64,000 nucleotides of DNA from Filosporella fistucella (taxonomy: Eukaryota; Ascomycota; Leotiomycetes; Helotiales): the NCBI GenBank assembly GCA_030077755.1, contig JAQJZZ010000017.1, forward strand, positions 1,240,001-1,304,000, written 5' to 3'. The notes below the pieces were generated by a model. The model ran no database searches and was not told where the DNA came from. It worked only from the letters and a program-made list of their open reading frames with translations. Both the position numbers and the translations under genes were made by a program. Below are positions 1 through 10,766 of the stretch, piece after piece. Each line of letters begins with the position of its first letter. Positions within the stretch are counted from its first letter, which is position 1.

Positions 1-69
1 TGAGACAGGCAATGCCAACTACCTTTATCGTTGCTCCGCTCTTCATATCGGCGAGTGGAGCATTTAACT

Positions 70-91
70 GGAGACTGGAGACTGGAGACTG
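70..91. repeat. Short tandem repeat, unit GGAGACT
   Basis: About three head-to-tail copies of the 7-mer GGAGACT are visible, followed by related GGACTGAACT wording up to about 120. It is a simple microsatellite in non-coding DNA. Confidence 0.7.
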
Positions 92-702
92 GAGGCCAGG
101 AGAGTGAACTGGACTGAACTGGCGAGAGTTGGGCTGAAGACCCAGCATTTCTACCCCTTCGCCCCTTTACATCGTACAGCTGGAGGAGTAGGAGAAGGAG
201 TTGGTACCTTCACAAAGTAGGGCACTTATTGGCACTGAGGTGGTGCTTGCTTCTGCCTCTGTATAGTACGATTTCCTAGTACTGGCTGTGGTGGAGTCCT
301 AGGTACCTACGCACCTACCGTCCGCCAAATGCGCCGTTCAAGCTCCTCAAATCATTACCTACCGTCCGGACATGTACAAGCACAAAATACATGTACAGAC
401 AGCCCAGGGCCAAAAGTCTGGGATCTGTACTAACTGTTAACTGCCTTACTGCCCACTCGTGCATGCACAAGTCTTTATTCGTACCTATCGTATGCCTACC
501 TATCTATCTATATCTGTATCCATATCCCACAGGACATGGCTCTACACATTTGCGTTCACATCTGTATTATATATTATGATTATTTCTCTTTTCGTCGTCC
601 TCCTTACTTACCGGCGCATCTGAATAATAATACGGAAAACGCTCATCCCTCATCCCTCCACCCCTGCCTATTTCCCCGTCCCCAGTCATTTTCGACTCGC
701 GC

Positions 703-738
703 CTGAGCACTGAGCACTGAGCACTGAACACTGAGCAC
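703..738. repeat. Short tandem repeat, unit TGAGCAC
   Basis: Five successive 7-bp units, TGAGCAC with one TGAACAC variant, lie about 380 bp before the BEM1 start codon. It is non-coding and has the same unit length as the GGAGACT repeat near position 70. Confidence 0.75.
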
Positions 739-1119
739 AGGAGGGGCTCCCGCTAATTCCTTCGCACCTCCCTTCTCTACCCAAAATCCTCCAACCCCCA
801 ACCTCATCTACAGGGAAACTGGATATTTGACAGTATCTACCCCTTCTTTGCTGATTCATCTCACTTCTTTGCCTCATCGCTGTCGTCTTTGCCAAGTCCA
901 GATTCTCCTTTCACCTTCAACTTTCCCCCACCCAACCAGCCATTCATTCATTCATTGTTGTCGCTCGTCGCCGGAAGGAGTTGCGCAGAACAAACAAATC
1001 AGCCGGCCTGTGACGAATCCCGACCCTGATTGTGTACACCCAAAGATTCCATTTGAAGAGAACTTTGCTTTTGCTTAGGTTGAGGGTGTGCGACGTGAAG
1101 CAAAGCAAACACAGACAAT

Positions 1120-3121
1120 ATGAAGGTCAGCAATCCCCCACCCTCCCAGAATGAGGTGACTCCATGGCGGTTTGCTCCTTCAACTTGCTAACAATGCAAA
1201 TCCTGCAGGCTCTCAGGAGGAGTTTGAAGACCGACAAGGACAAAGTGAATCATCAATCCATACCTGCAAAATCCGCGCTTGCTATCGTTCCACCAAAGAA
1301 GGTTTGTGGTCCTTTTGACTGTGCGACAATCAATGAGGGGTGACTGATGGATTTCATCAATATAGGTTATCCGCGCACTCTACGATTATGAGGCTCAGTC
1401 AGGTCAAGAATTATCGTTTCAGAAAGGCGACTTTTTCCATGTAATTGGACGGGAGAACGATACAGATTGGTATGAGGCGTGCAATCCGGCGCTTCCAGAC
1501 GCTCGGGGACTGGTTCCAGTACAATTCTTCCAGGCCTTGGGGAAGACTGAGAGGGATAGTGGGCAGTCAGATAAGTCACCACAAGCAGTACGGATGCCTG
1601 ATCACGACTCTGGATATTCGGATACAGGTTCTGGGACATTGGTTGGAACAGACACTGCACGATCATCCAAAACCATGGGTGGGAAGGGATCCGGAGCGAT
1701 GGTATATGGCGTGGTGATGTACGACTTTGCTGCAGAAAGGCCGGATGAGCTGGATGCGAAGGAAGGAGAAGCCATTATTGTGATTGCTCAATCTAACCCG
1801 GAATGGTTTGTTGCGAAGCCTATTGGCAGACTCGGAGGACCTGGTTTAATTCCAGTATCTTTCATTGAGATTAGAGATATGGCCTCGAACAAACCGGTTC
1901 CGGACGCACAAGAAGCTGTACAGAGAGCCGGAATACCGAAGGTTGAGGAGTGGAAGAAAATGGCAGCGGATTATAAGAACAGCAGTATCACCCTCGGGAA
2001 ATTTGAAGTCCCAAACTCTCAGCAACAAGGCCTCGAGCAGAGTATGGACCGGATGAGTTTGCAGCAAGGTGGACGGCAGTCCAATGGATATGTAAGTTTC
2101 TTACCCTTAACGAAGATTCTACCGAAGATTCTGACTAGCTTTGAAGCAACAACAAATGCGACAATCGCAGCAAGCCAGAACCCTCCAACAACAGCAGCAG
2201 AATGTTTACGCCTCGAAATCCTCATCTCAACTCTACGCTCCCATATCAGCCCGAATACCGAGATACTGTTTCGCAGAGGACAAGTACTGGTTCGTCATTG
2301 AAGCAGCACTCGAAGATGGAAGGCACTGGGAGTTGTCGAGGTACTATGAGGACTTTTATGACTTCCAGATTGCTCTCTTGACCGAGTTCCCGGCCGAAGC
2401 GGGGAACACAGGGCAGCAGAAACGGACACTTCCATACATGCCAGGTCCAGTCAGCTATGTCACAGATGCTATAACGGAAGGGAGACAGCATAATCTCGAT
2501 GCATATGTTAAGAATTTGCTCACTCAACCACCATATATATCTAGATGTACGCTGGTGAAGCAATTCTTTGCGCCGAGAGAAGGAGACTACGAGATAGATC
2601 CAAATGCTGCAAACGAAGAGTACAGACTGTCTGGAGGATCTCAGCAGTCATCCACGGATTCACCAACAAATGCAGCCTCACGGCAATCATCACGGGGAAA
2701 TTTGAATGGTAGTAATTACGCGGGTCTATCAGCAGCTCCAGCTCGCAACTCCCCTCATCAAAGAGGTCAACCATCACTATCGGCGAATGGCCAACAAGGT
2801 CCAACTCGCCAAACATCCTCCCTTTCCCAACCGTCAAATAATTCACTATCCCCAGGCATAAACAATGGCCAACCTTCTGCTATGAAAGTCAAGATCTATT
2901 TTGGAGATGATCTGATTGCAATTCGTGTACCAACCGATATTCAATTCCAGCAACTCTACGAGAAGATTCGAGACCGACTAAAGATTCCTCCGGGAGAGGA
3001 GATTGCCTTGACATACAAGGACGAACCTAGTGGAGAAAGACCGAACCTTTTGAGCAATAATGATCTGGATTTTGCTCTTCAAAGAAATGACAAGCTTATT
3101 ATTTGGGTTGAATACAACTGA
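1120..3121 (+). CDS. BEM1: BEM1/Scd2-type polarity scaffold (SH3-SH3-PX-PB1)
   Basis: This is a scaffold protein that in the Bem1/Scd2 family joins Cdc42, its GEF and PAK kinases at sites of polarised growth. Exons are 1120-1125, 1209-1301, 1366-2091 and 2147-3121, giving 599 residues; the first exon holds only Met-Lys. SH3 domain 1 starts near residue 34 (ALYDYEAQSGQELSF), SH3 domain 2 near 146 (VVMYDFAAERPDEL), a PX domain spans about 300-425 (RYYEDFYDFQ region) and a PB1 domain fills the C-terminus from about 523 (KVKIYFGDD). A serine/glutamine-rich linker separates PX and PB1. The last intron ends at 2146, since the earlier AG at 2138 breaks frame. Domain order and length match the family, so identification is firm; partners are inferred from family knowledge. 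Confidence 0.95.
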
Positions 3122-3887
3122 TCTGGGATTCAGGACGACACATCAATTTGAGCACACTGCTGGCAGCTTCGCTGGTAGAGGACAATTCAGGACCAGCGAG
3201 ATGGCGGGATACCACCCCGCTACAGAAGACATCATTAACACTTATTCTTAATCTGCTTCAAACGTACAGACATTTGTGTGGGGGTGGTAATAGCTGTTGA
3301 GAATCAGCGGACTCCACACTCATTTGTGTCACCATTCTTGGCGGATCCCTTTTCATGAAAACAAATTCTTAGCGGAGGACCGAGAATTATAGGGGAATAT
3401 CAAGGCGTTTCATGGTGTTTTGTGTGGGGCCATTTTCCTTATTCGTGGCGAGGGTTGCATATTATCTGGACGAATGAACTGGACATACCATGGTTTCTTT
3501 TTGAGGGGGCAGGACGAGGGATAGCATGCAAGTCGAGGTAAGGTATGCAATTTTGATATGAGAAGTATGAGATATGCGGTGGGTGGAATTTAAAAGCAGT
3601 GGACAAGATAGAATTTCAATTTGATGAAAAGTGACTGATTGTGATTCTTTGAATGTTGAAGTAGACGCGGAGTACTGATGTCTGGAAAATGGTGCGGTGC
3701 CAAGTTTCACGATTTCTTGATGCCTCATGCAGCCTGACCCATCGTCTACGCTTCTCGTGCCACATCTATAACCCTCGCCTATCCCCAACTACCCTCTCTC
3801 CACATATTCAAACTCCGTCTCTACCATACCCCTTCACGGATCCTCCCCCCTATCCCTCGCCAATATCCAGTCCACACCTACTGCGGC
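3122..3887. other. Intergenic: BEM1 3' region and promoter of the next gene
   Basis: There is no convincing gene. The first part is probably BEM1 3' UTR. From about 3770 the + strand is strongly pyrimidine-rich, a typical promoter feature ahead of the start at 3888. The overlapping minus-strand frame at 3462-3788 has no recognisable protein character. Confidence 0.45.
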
Positions 3888-4928
3888 TTGCCCCACGAAA
3901 CGATGCCACCCCTCCATCTTCGACAAGAATTTCCAACTCTCAAAGCTTTCAAAGAGGCTCTGCATGCTTGGGCCATCGAGGCTCATTTCGAGCCTCGAAT
4001 TCTGAAGAGTGATACTGGGCGTGTGCGAGTAGGCTGTAAGAGAGACCCTGATTGTCCTTTCGTCATACGATGTAATTGGGAGAGGAAAAATGGAAGGGAA
4101 CCACTGGCCAGAGTTACAGTGCTGAAGGAAAGGCATACGTGTTTGAATGGGCTGGAATGGAGGGGTGCACAAGTTGGAGGAGTACCTCCGCCGGGAGGTA
4201 TGATGCAAGGTATGAACGGGAATATGGGAGTGATACCAGGTCAGCAGCATACTCCTGGCTTGGAGATTCGGCAGGATGAAGATGGGAATATCGTAGGTGG
4301 AGCGAGAGTTCTTGGGCCGATATCACCAAGGGCAAATCAAGGGCAGGGACAAGGACACAATGAGGCACTTGCCGCTCAAGGTGTTGTACCTGTCTTGCCC
4401 AAAGTACAGAGGAACAGCGCGAGTCGACTGCCATTTCTCATGGAGATTCTGCCTAGATTGATCAATATTACGAAAGAGACGACACCCGTGGAGATTAGAG
4501 AGTGTCTGCTTAGAGAATATGGAGCCGAGGTGCATCTGCAACAATGTCGAAGGGCGAAGACGGAGATATTAAAGAAGATGTCGGAGAACGGGGCGGAGGG
4601 GCAGTCAGAGGGGAATATGCGACCAGAGCAGAGTCTGGATGGGATGGGAAGTGATAACGCCGGGGATGGAAATAGTCAGCTCTTTGGGCAAAACGATATC
4701 AATAATGGGAACCCCCCATCGATGAACGGGGGGCCACCGAAGATGGACGGAGATTTTCAACTTCATACTGCCAGTGGAGTGGTCATTCCTCAGGTCCCCA
4801 CTAGGAGAGAGGCGGCTCTAAATGCTGTAGGAGAACAACCTGTGAGGTGCCCATACTGTGTCAACCACAGGTGGATGACGAGTATTAAAGATGCGGTGGA
4901 GCATATGAGTATGCATGTCATTGTTTAG
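3888..4928 (+). CDS. WRKY-GCM1/FAR1-like zinc-finger DNA-binding protein
   Basis: This is an uninterrupted 346-residue reading frame. Residues about 12-90 resemble the N-terminal DNA-binding domain shared by FAR1/MuDR-type transposases and fungal Rbf1-like factors: an FPTLKAFKEALHAWA helix, then CKRDPDC, and a closing ERHTC (C-x5-C...H-x-C). A second region at about 180-230 (LPFLMEILPRLINI, ECLLREYGAEV) is helical. The C-terminus has CPYCVNHRW followed by two His about four residues apart, a C2H2-like finger. The middle is Gly/Met/Asn-rich and probably disordered. Met at 3903 is an alternative start. No transposase catalytic domain is present, so I infer a nuclear transcription factor; targets are unknown. 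There is no intron. Confidence 0.75.
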   Translation: MPHETMPPLHLRQEFPTLKAFKEALHAWAIEAHFEPRILKSDTGRVRVGCKRDPDCPFVIRCNWERKNGREPLARVTVLKERHTCLNGLEWRGAQVGGVPPPGGMMQGMNGNMGVIPGQQHTPGLEIRQDEDGNIVGGARVLGPISPRANQGQGQGHNEALAAQGVVPVLPKVQRNSASRLPFLMEILPRLINITKETTPVEIRECLLREYGAEVHLQQCRRAKTEILKKMSENGAEGQSEGNMRPEQSLDGMGSDNAGDGNSQLFGQNDINNGNPPSMNGGPPKMDGDFQLHTASGVVIPQVPTRREAALNAVGEQPVRCPYCVNHRWMTSIKDAVEHMSMHVIV

Positions 4929-5279
4929 TTGGATTCAATGGGGAAACAAAAACATACCTTGGAAATCTGGGAATGGTCTATTCTGGTTAAGATAATGCTG
5001 CAAGCATTTATTCATATGTGGCTGGATTTTGAAGTATCAGTCATCAAGTATCGATACGGTGGGAGAAGGCAACAGGATATTCGTAAGTCTGGGTTACGGA
5101 CGGTACCGTGAATGCCACTATTGGCGTTTGGTGTTTGGAGCACTTTCCATTATTATCGATTATACCAATACTCGGCGGTTCATTCAGGCGCTTTCTTGGT
5201 TGTAACACTAGCTGAATACTTTTTGAGATCAAATGAATGCATTACGACTTTCAGTCCTATTACTTGAGTCAAATCTAGG
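4929..5279. other. Intergenic between convergent genes
   Basis: This holds the 3' ends of the zinc-finger gene (+) and the acyltransferase gene (-). Nothing else is recognisable. Confidence 0.5.
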
Positions 5280-6383
5280 TCAACGGATGAACTTCCTAAC
5301 GCTCTTCCACCTCCCAAGAGACCATCCAACTGCCCAACTTCCAATGACACTTATTGTCCCCAGTACCAAACTTTTCGTTACTCCACCCACTGCCCATTCT
5401 TCGAAAAGTACTTGGACACCAACGCCAACTACTGGATGTACCAGAAAAGCGGCATAGCTCCATTTGTCTACATCTCCCCACTTTCTTCTTAAAAGCGCAG
5501 TTCGGCCGAATAATCTCAGCAATCCTACTCCGATCAAGTACCCGGTACTCTCATTCCAGAAGGCATAGGCCAAGGCGACAAGATTAGGACCACCAGCGAA
5601 TGAATTGATGGGGTATATACTGGGAAATTTCGCCAGGAGAGTGAGTATGGAGACGGTTGAGCCCACAGAAAGAGACAGCAGAGTGCCGAGATCGATGGCA
5701 GTGAGCGGTGGAGATATCGTAAAACAGCCGAGGGTGTATGCTGCTATATATTGTGGTAAGAAAGCTGCTTGAAGGTTGATGAGAGGAAGGGCACGGCCGA
5801 CGGGATAGGAGAGGCGGATCATGTAGCTGGACAGGGCGACGAGAGAAATGCTTTCAAGGACGCTGATTTTGACATTCGCAATAATATTTGGTATAGAAGC
5901 TGAATGAGAGCGAAGGAGGACATGGATACTGTCGAATATAATCAACAAGATCGAAAACCAAACAGGACCACGAATGCCTCGAATAGATGTCCAGTGAGAT
6001 GTGAATATCTGAGTTATTGAAGACAGCGTAACATGTGGATTTCTGACCAGTGACACGAAGACGTGTTGTAAAGGTGGGCCTGCAAATGAATATATTACAG
6101 CTGGTACTCCCAATTTCACCAACTTCTTCAAGAGGAATTCATTTGGTGCTTTGTGCTCCAGAGAAGCAGAGGATAAATGGCCCGATAGCAAGAAAAACAG
6201 TCCCATAAAATGCGACTGATTAATGGCATTAAACGCAATCAAACTCGGCGAAGAAGCCAGCTTGTGCAGTGGAGACATATATCCCCATGACCCTAAGCCG
6301 CCATATGAGCTTGAAGTATGATGATAAATCACAAGTGCTGTTAGGGAAGAGCGAAGATTGGAAAGGTGGTTTTGATGTGACAT
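5280..6383 (-). CDS. Acyltransferase-3 family multi-pass membrane protein
   Basis: A 367-residue intronless frame. The N-terminus has the family pattern LRSSLTALVIYHHTSSSYGG, with the His pair typical of AT3 acyltransferases, followed by NAINQSHFMGLFFLLSGHLS. About ten hydrophobic segments follow, as expected of proteins that move acyl groups onto sugars or small molecules in a membrane. The C-terminus is basic (SLGRWKSVRKFIR). The ATG at 6383 comes just before the conserved block, so the start looks right and the length is normal for the fungal members. Substrate cannot be told from sequence. It is convergent with the zinc-finger gene and followed upstream by the HET gene in the same orientation. 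Confidence 0.85.
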   Translation of the reverse strand: MSHQNHLSNLRSSLTALVIYHHTSSSYGGLGSWGYMSPLHKLASSPSLIAFNAINQSHFMGLFFLLSGHLSSASLEHKAPNEFLLKKLVKLGVPAVIYSFAGPPLQHVFVSLVRNPHVTLSSITQIFTSHWTSIRGIRGPVWFSILLIIFDSIHVLLRSHSASIPNIIANVKISVLESISLVALSSYMIRLSYPVGRALPLINLQAAFLPQYIAAYTLGCFTISPPLTAIDLGTLLSLSVGSTVSILTLLAKFPSIYPINSFAGGPNLVALAYAFWNESTGYLIGVGLLRLFGRTALLRRKWGDVDKWSYAAFLVHPVVGVGVQVLFEEWAVGGVTKSLVLGTISVIGSWAVGWSLGRWKSVRKFIR

Positions 6384-6692
6384 TTTTTTCTTTGTGCATA
6401 TACACCATATAGTTTGAGCTTTGAAAAATGCTGAGCAGGAAAGCGCTGTAGAGATTGCAGGACAATCATGTCATATATATCATCGAAAGATAGATGGGTG
6501 ACGCCTCAATAATTGTGCTTGGCATGCCGCGTCTTCACAGCATGCGAGATATCGGGGTATGATGGTTGGCGATCGACTCCGTAGCTTATCACAATGTTAC
6601 TCCGAAGCTCGTTACCCCGAAACCTGAACACCATTTACGTCGATATGATCTCTATAATCTGCTAGTCAACAGAGGCCAGGTCCGGAACACTG
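6384..6692. promoter_or_regulatory. Intergenic, promoter side of the acyltransferase gene
   Basis: About 310 bp between the HET stop codon and the acyltransferase start, both on the minus strand. No further gene is seen. It must hold the HET 3' UTR and the acyltransferase promoter. Confidence 0.45.
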
Positions 6693-8757
6693 CTATTCTA
6701 TCTCAACTGTGAATCCCTTCTCAGAGTCGTGACTTTGATAATCATAACTATCAAGCCGTCCTAAGTCTTTAGCTTTTCTTACAAAAGATGCCAGATCAAA
6801 CACGGTCTGATAAAGGATTATGCCAACTCGTGTATATTGTCCCTTCTTTAACCCGGTGGGTTGAAGTACAAGAGCCGAAAAGTCGGGATGGTAGGTGGAT
6901 GGGATATGATATGTTGCAAGTAGAAGAACAAAGACTGATTCTGACATTGCAATTGCCTGAGAAATCGGATCATCCCACCATATTGAGTTGTTACTGATGA
7001 GCATCTTCTCAGGCTCGTTATTCAATGACCAGATAGTACCTGAACGGACATGCTGCATTGTTGTGCAAGTGATTGGTGTCAAACGGATCACCGGGCCTTG
7101 GAGAACAATGACTCCGCCATTTACCGGTCCAAAATTATCGCTCCTATGGTCTATTCGAAGACTGATAATAGAGGTATGATGTTCTGTAACAATACCTTGC
7201 TCCATTCTCTCCTCTACCGGAGAGATATCACCTTCAATTGATGCCCAAGACCAGGAGGGTGCTCTCCCCACAACTCGTCTTCCCGAAGATGCTCTCCATA
7301 AAAGATCATGGCGTAAATGGGGCCTCCATAAGCCAGCGACATATTCGCTGTCTTGCAAATGTAGTTGCCCACAAACTCGACGAGCCAATCCCGATAGAGC
7401 AATCAATTTATCCGACTCAAAACTGAGGGCACAGTTTGTGTATCTTGATAGAATACGATCCCAATTCTTGTATACCCATGAGAAAGTTGGATCTGCTGCT
7501 TCATCACTTCCTGGATATGGTGCAACCTTCTTCAACTCGCCATCATCGCAAATCCATTCTGGGGGTAGAAGTTCAGCCGACTTGTCCTCACAGCAGTCCC
7601 AAAAAATCTGATCGGCAGCAAAATGTACAACTCTTGGAGAAAGTACTCGCTCCTGAACAACCCAGCCTCGCTTGCCAAGTGGTGCCCTTTCCACCATATT
7701 CTCCCAGGAATGTTCGGGATATAGAATGAATCGCTTCGAACTCTTATCGGCTTCAGACTTGAAGAGAAGAGGACTTATGGACAAAGGATTTATTTGGTTG
7801 ATGAGTCCGCCTTCGGAATCCTGAGCATGAGTGGCTGCAATATTGAGGATCCCATTGGAATATACTTCTCCCATCCTTGATGATTCAGCAAGCCAATCTT
7901 CATGGGAATCCTGTACTATGCAAAGAGAGTCTATCCAAAGATACTGGAAGCCCAAAAGCCTTGTGAGCTCTATAGCATCACGGAAGGTTTTGGGAAGCGA
8001 GTCGAAAGGAATTGAGTGAGAGAGGCTAGCTTGGTTGGACAGTTTGAGAGATATCAAATTTTTGTTCCCCCAGCAGTGACTGAGTGTGACATATTCTATG
8101 CCGTTCGGAAGCTGCTTAGTTGTAATGACCCGAGCATTTCCTAATGTGACATCCAAGAGTCGTGTTGGTAGTTTTCTGTTATATGAGATCAATTTCCAGC
8201 TGTTTCTGCATACCTTATGATTCTCAGAACATGACTTGAGCCATGATTTGAGTTGCTTTAGCGTACTTTCCCCTATTGACCCGCTAGAGGCGACACGCCT
8301 CCCCAGTATATTCGCCTCCTTTCGACATCCCTAGATATATAAGAGCTTGCTTCGGAGAATAGGAAATGCATACAATTGGTGAAATTAGTAGCCTTGGGGA
8401 GTTAGCCAAACGTTTCAAATTTCCATTCCGAGCACGAGGGAGAATTGTCAAAGCAGATTGCGGATTGGCTTCTCCTCCATATAAGAAGCCAATATAAGTG
8501 TAAAGCACGATATCGTCTGCGGGAAATGCATCAAAGTCGATAGCAACTAGCTCCAATTTCGAGGCAGAGTTCAATGATTGCAAGATCAGATTACATAAGT
8601 GACAACCTCCCTCTGCCGCCAGCTTTGTGGCTGATAGTGTCAGATGTAATCGATATCCCCTCGATGTCTGGTTCATCAGTCCAAGTCTATATGGTGGACT
8701 CTCATCGAGAAGAGCGCAGCATGTTGAGCATAGAACATCGAAATGTGTCGTGTTCAT
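6693..8757 (-). CDS. HET-domain (heterokaryon incompatibility) protein, intact
   Basis: HET proteins act in allorecognition and related cell-death responses of filamentous fungi. Exons are 8757-8374 and 8330-6693 with a 43-bp intron, giving 673 residues. The N-terminus carries paired Cys motifs (CSTCCALL, GGCHLCNLIL), then WLKSCSENHKVC and LPTRLLDV, the usual lead-in. The HET core has TLSHCWG at about 211-216 and LWIDSLCIVQD at about 259-268, then VQERVLSPRVVHF, IALSGLA, and APSWSWASIEG. All core motifs are intact and the frame is unbroken, unlike the second HET locus at 54.2 kb. The intron join restores a frame that otherwise stops at 8331. The start is the first ATG, since upstream frame codons are non-ATG. 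No N- or C-terminal partner domain is visible. Confidence 0.9.
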
Positions 8758-9111
8758 GATTTGACTGGGTACGACTCGCAGCACGACTATTTCCTGCTAA
8801 GGGAAAATGCTGGGATGACAGAGCGCAATTCAGTTGAAGAGTTGTAGACAGCGGGTACAAGAACAATATGTTGTCAGATTCGTGTAGGTGCCGGCCTCAG
8901 AAATGCCGGGTAATCAATATCAAGCTTGCGCGGATGCCAAGACAGCTTGCTAAATTCGTGGGACTGGATAATATAGGACTGCGACGGTGAGACTAGCGAT
9001 CAGGGTCAATTACAATATAAAGCCTTGTTCCGATACTGCTCACATTGTGTAAAAATTGTATACTTCGTAAAAAAGCGACGCCATACCGACCATTATCATC
9101 CAGCATTACCC
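8758..9111. other. Intergenic between HET gene and thymidylate synthase
   Basis: About 350 bp holding the HET promoter and the 3' end of the thymidylate synthase gene, both on the minus strand. No gene or RNA is recognised. Confidence 0.45.
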
Positions 9112-10168
9112 TCAAACAGACATTTTCATCGCTATACCCTTATGAGGTTCGTATCCTTTGACCACGAAATCTTCCAACTTCCAACCATCAATACTTCCAC
9201 CCTTCTCCCTCGAGATTTCTAATTCAGGAAACGTTTTGGGGTCTCTTTCTAGCTGCACTTTCAATGCATCCACATGATCAACGTACACGTGTGCATCTCC
9301 CATTGTATGAGTAAATGTACCCGGAACCAAATCACAGACATATGCAAGCATATGCGTCAACAGAGCATAGCTTGCAATATTAAATGGTACTCCAAGACCC
9401 ATATCACAGCTTCGTTGGTATAATTGACAGTGCAATCGTCCTTGTCCCTTGATACCATCCGCTCCTTTCGGATAGGACACATAGAATTGTGCAAACATGT
9501 GGCAAGGAGGTAAAGCCATCAGCTTCAAATCTTTTGGATTCCAAGCACTGAGGATAATTCTCCGGTCGAAAGGGTTATTTTTCAATTTGTGAATCACTTC
9601 CGCCAATTGATCAACACCCTTTCCAGTATAATCGGTCTCTGCATCGATGTATTCTGCTCCGAAATGTCGCCATTGGAAACCGTACACAGGTCCCAAGTCA
9701 CCAACTTCTCGATGAGACAAGCCCACCGAGTCAAGATATTCGCGTGATCCATTGCCATCCCAAATCTTGATACCAGCTGCTGTGAGGGGTAGAGAAGACG
9801 TAGAACCTGATATAAACCAGAGGAGCTCTGCAATTACTGCTCTGAGAAAGACGCGTTTCGTGGTGAGGAGGGGGAGGATTAGAGTTCCTGTTGGAGTGGA
9901 TAGGGAGAATTTGAGAGGTCGAGGAGCGAATATTGAATATGTTCCCGTGCCGGTTCTAGATGATAGTAAATATAGATCCGATACAGTTGGAGCGAATATA
10001 CCTATCCGGACGATGCTCTCCGTTCTCTAGGATGTCGCGAATGAGTTCTAGATATTGGTGTTCTTCATGCTTGTCAACATCTTGGGGTATTGCTGCTTCT
10101 GCTGAGCTGGTTGATTTCAATGATGTCTGAGCAATAGGTTTTGCCTCTGTTTCCATTGATGGAGCCAT
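9112..10168 (-). CDS. Thymidylate synthase
   Basis: Makes dTMP from dUMP with methylene-tetrahydrofolate. Exons are 10168-10002 and 9955-9112 with a 46-bp intron, giving 336 residues. The join restores the signature [15 protein letters not shown], which is lost if the intron is read through. Further motifs are [48 protein letters not shown], the catalytic Cys at about residue 207 in [33 protein letters not shown] and [13 protein letters not shown]. About 35 N-terminal residues precede the catalytic fold. The family is unmistakable. It corresponds to yeast CDC21. It lies head-to-head with the SDR gene at 10767. Confidence 0.96.
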
Positions 10169-10766
10169 TTCTGTGATTTGTATGTAATTGGAAAATAAAA
10201 GCCTTGAATTCGTGACCGACGCGTATAGTGTTAGTAGCCTTGCAGACGCGTGCACAGGGATACCGAGCACGAAAAGCAGCCTAGCCTATCGCCACGGTGC
10301 TGACTGATCCTCGCAACATTGCTCAATAGGCCAGCATTTGATATTGTGATTCTATCTATACAACCCGGGGCTTCATATCCCCCGGCTCGGGTTGTGCTTC
10401 CAATCATTGTCAGCACAACTTTACACTCCATTTCACCGCAACTACCGTAAGCCATCATTGAACAATATCAACACCCAGTGATTAAAGATGAAGTAGATTT
10501 CTAAGCACTTTGATCACTGATCATCAGAGTTTAGGGTCGGGCTAAAACAAGCCCAACGGGATAAAGTCGTTCCGGTACCTGCACCACCGAGGCAATTGGT
10601 GTCCCATCAAAACCCTATAAACAGCAGATATGTCTTTCCTGCTATGTGTAGATAATCCGAATTTGCTACTGTATACTCTCTCGTCGAATCTCAATCTACT
10701 TTCAATTGCAATTCCTGTCAGCTCTTTCATTCTATTTCTCCTCGAGTGTTTTCGCTCTATTCAAAA
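10169..10766. promoter_or_regulatory. Divergent promoter region, thymidylate synthase / SDR
   Basis: About 600 bp between two divergent start codons. The part near 10500-10530 has a TGATCACTGATCATCA near-palindrome. The last 60 bp before the SDR ATG are CT-rich. No coding gene is supported here. Confidence 0.45.

Larger units (their letters stand above)
1..1119. promoter_or_regulatory. Upstream/5' region of the BEM1 gene, no coding gene seen
   Basis: No credible coding frame was found here. The stretch carries two short tandem repeats (70-91 and 703-738), TACCTACCGTCC-type motifs at about 305-370, and becomes pyrimidine-rich from about 830 to 960, as is usual before fungal transcription starts. 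It most likely holds the promoter and 5' UTR of the scaffold gene that starts at 1120. Confidence 0.5.

Noticed and set aside
391..1078. Open frames upstream of BEM1
   Set aside because: Low-complexity composition from tandem repeats and CT-rich promoter DNA; no family character.
8192..8214. A second intron in the intact HET gene (GTATGC...AACAG)
   Set aside because: Phase fails, and reading through keeps the conserved C...H..C...LPTRLLDV arrangement in one frame.
9594..9833. Minus-strand frame over thymidylate synthase
   Set aside because: It overlaps the synthase exon in another frame; the conserved synthase reading explains the sequence.
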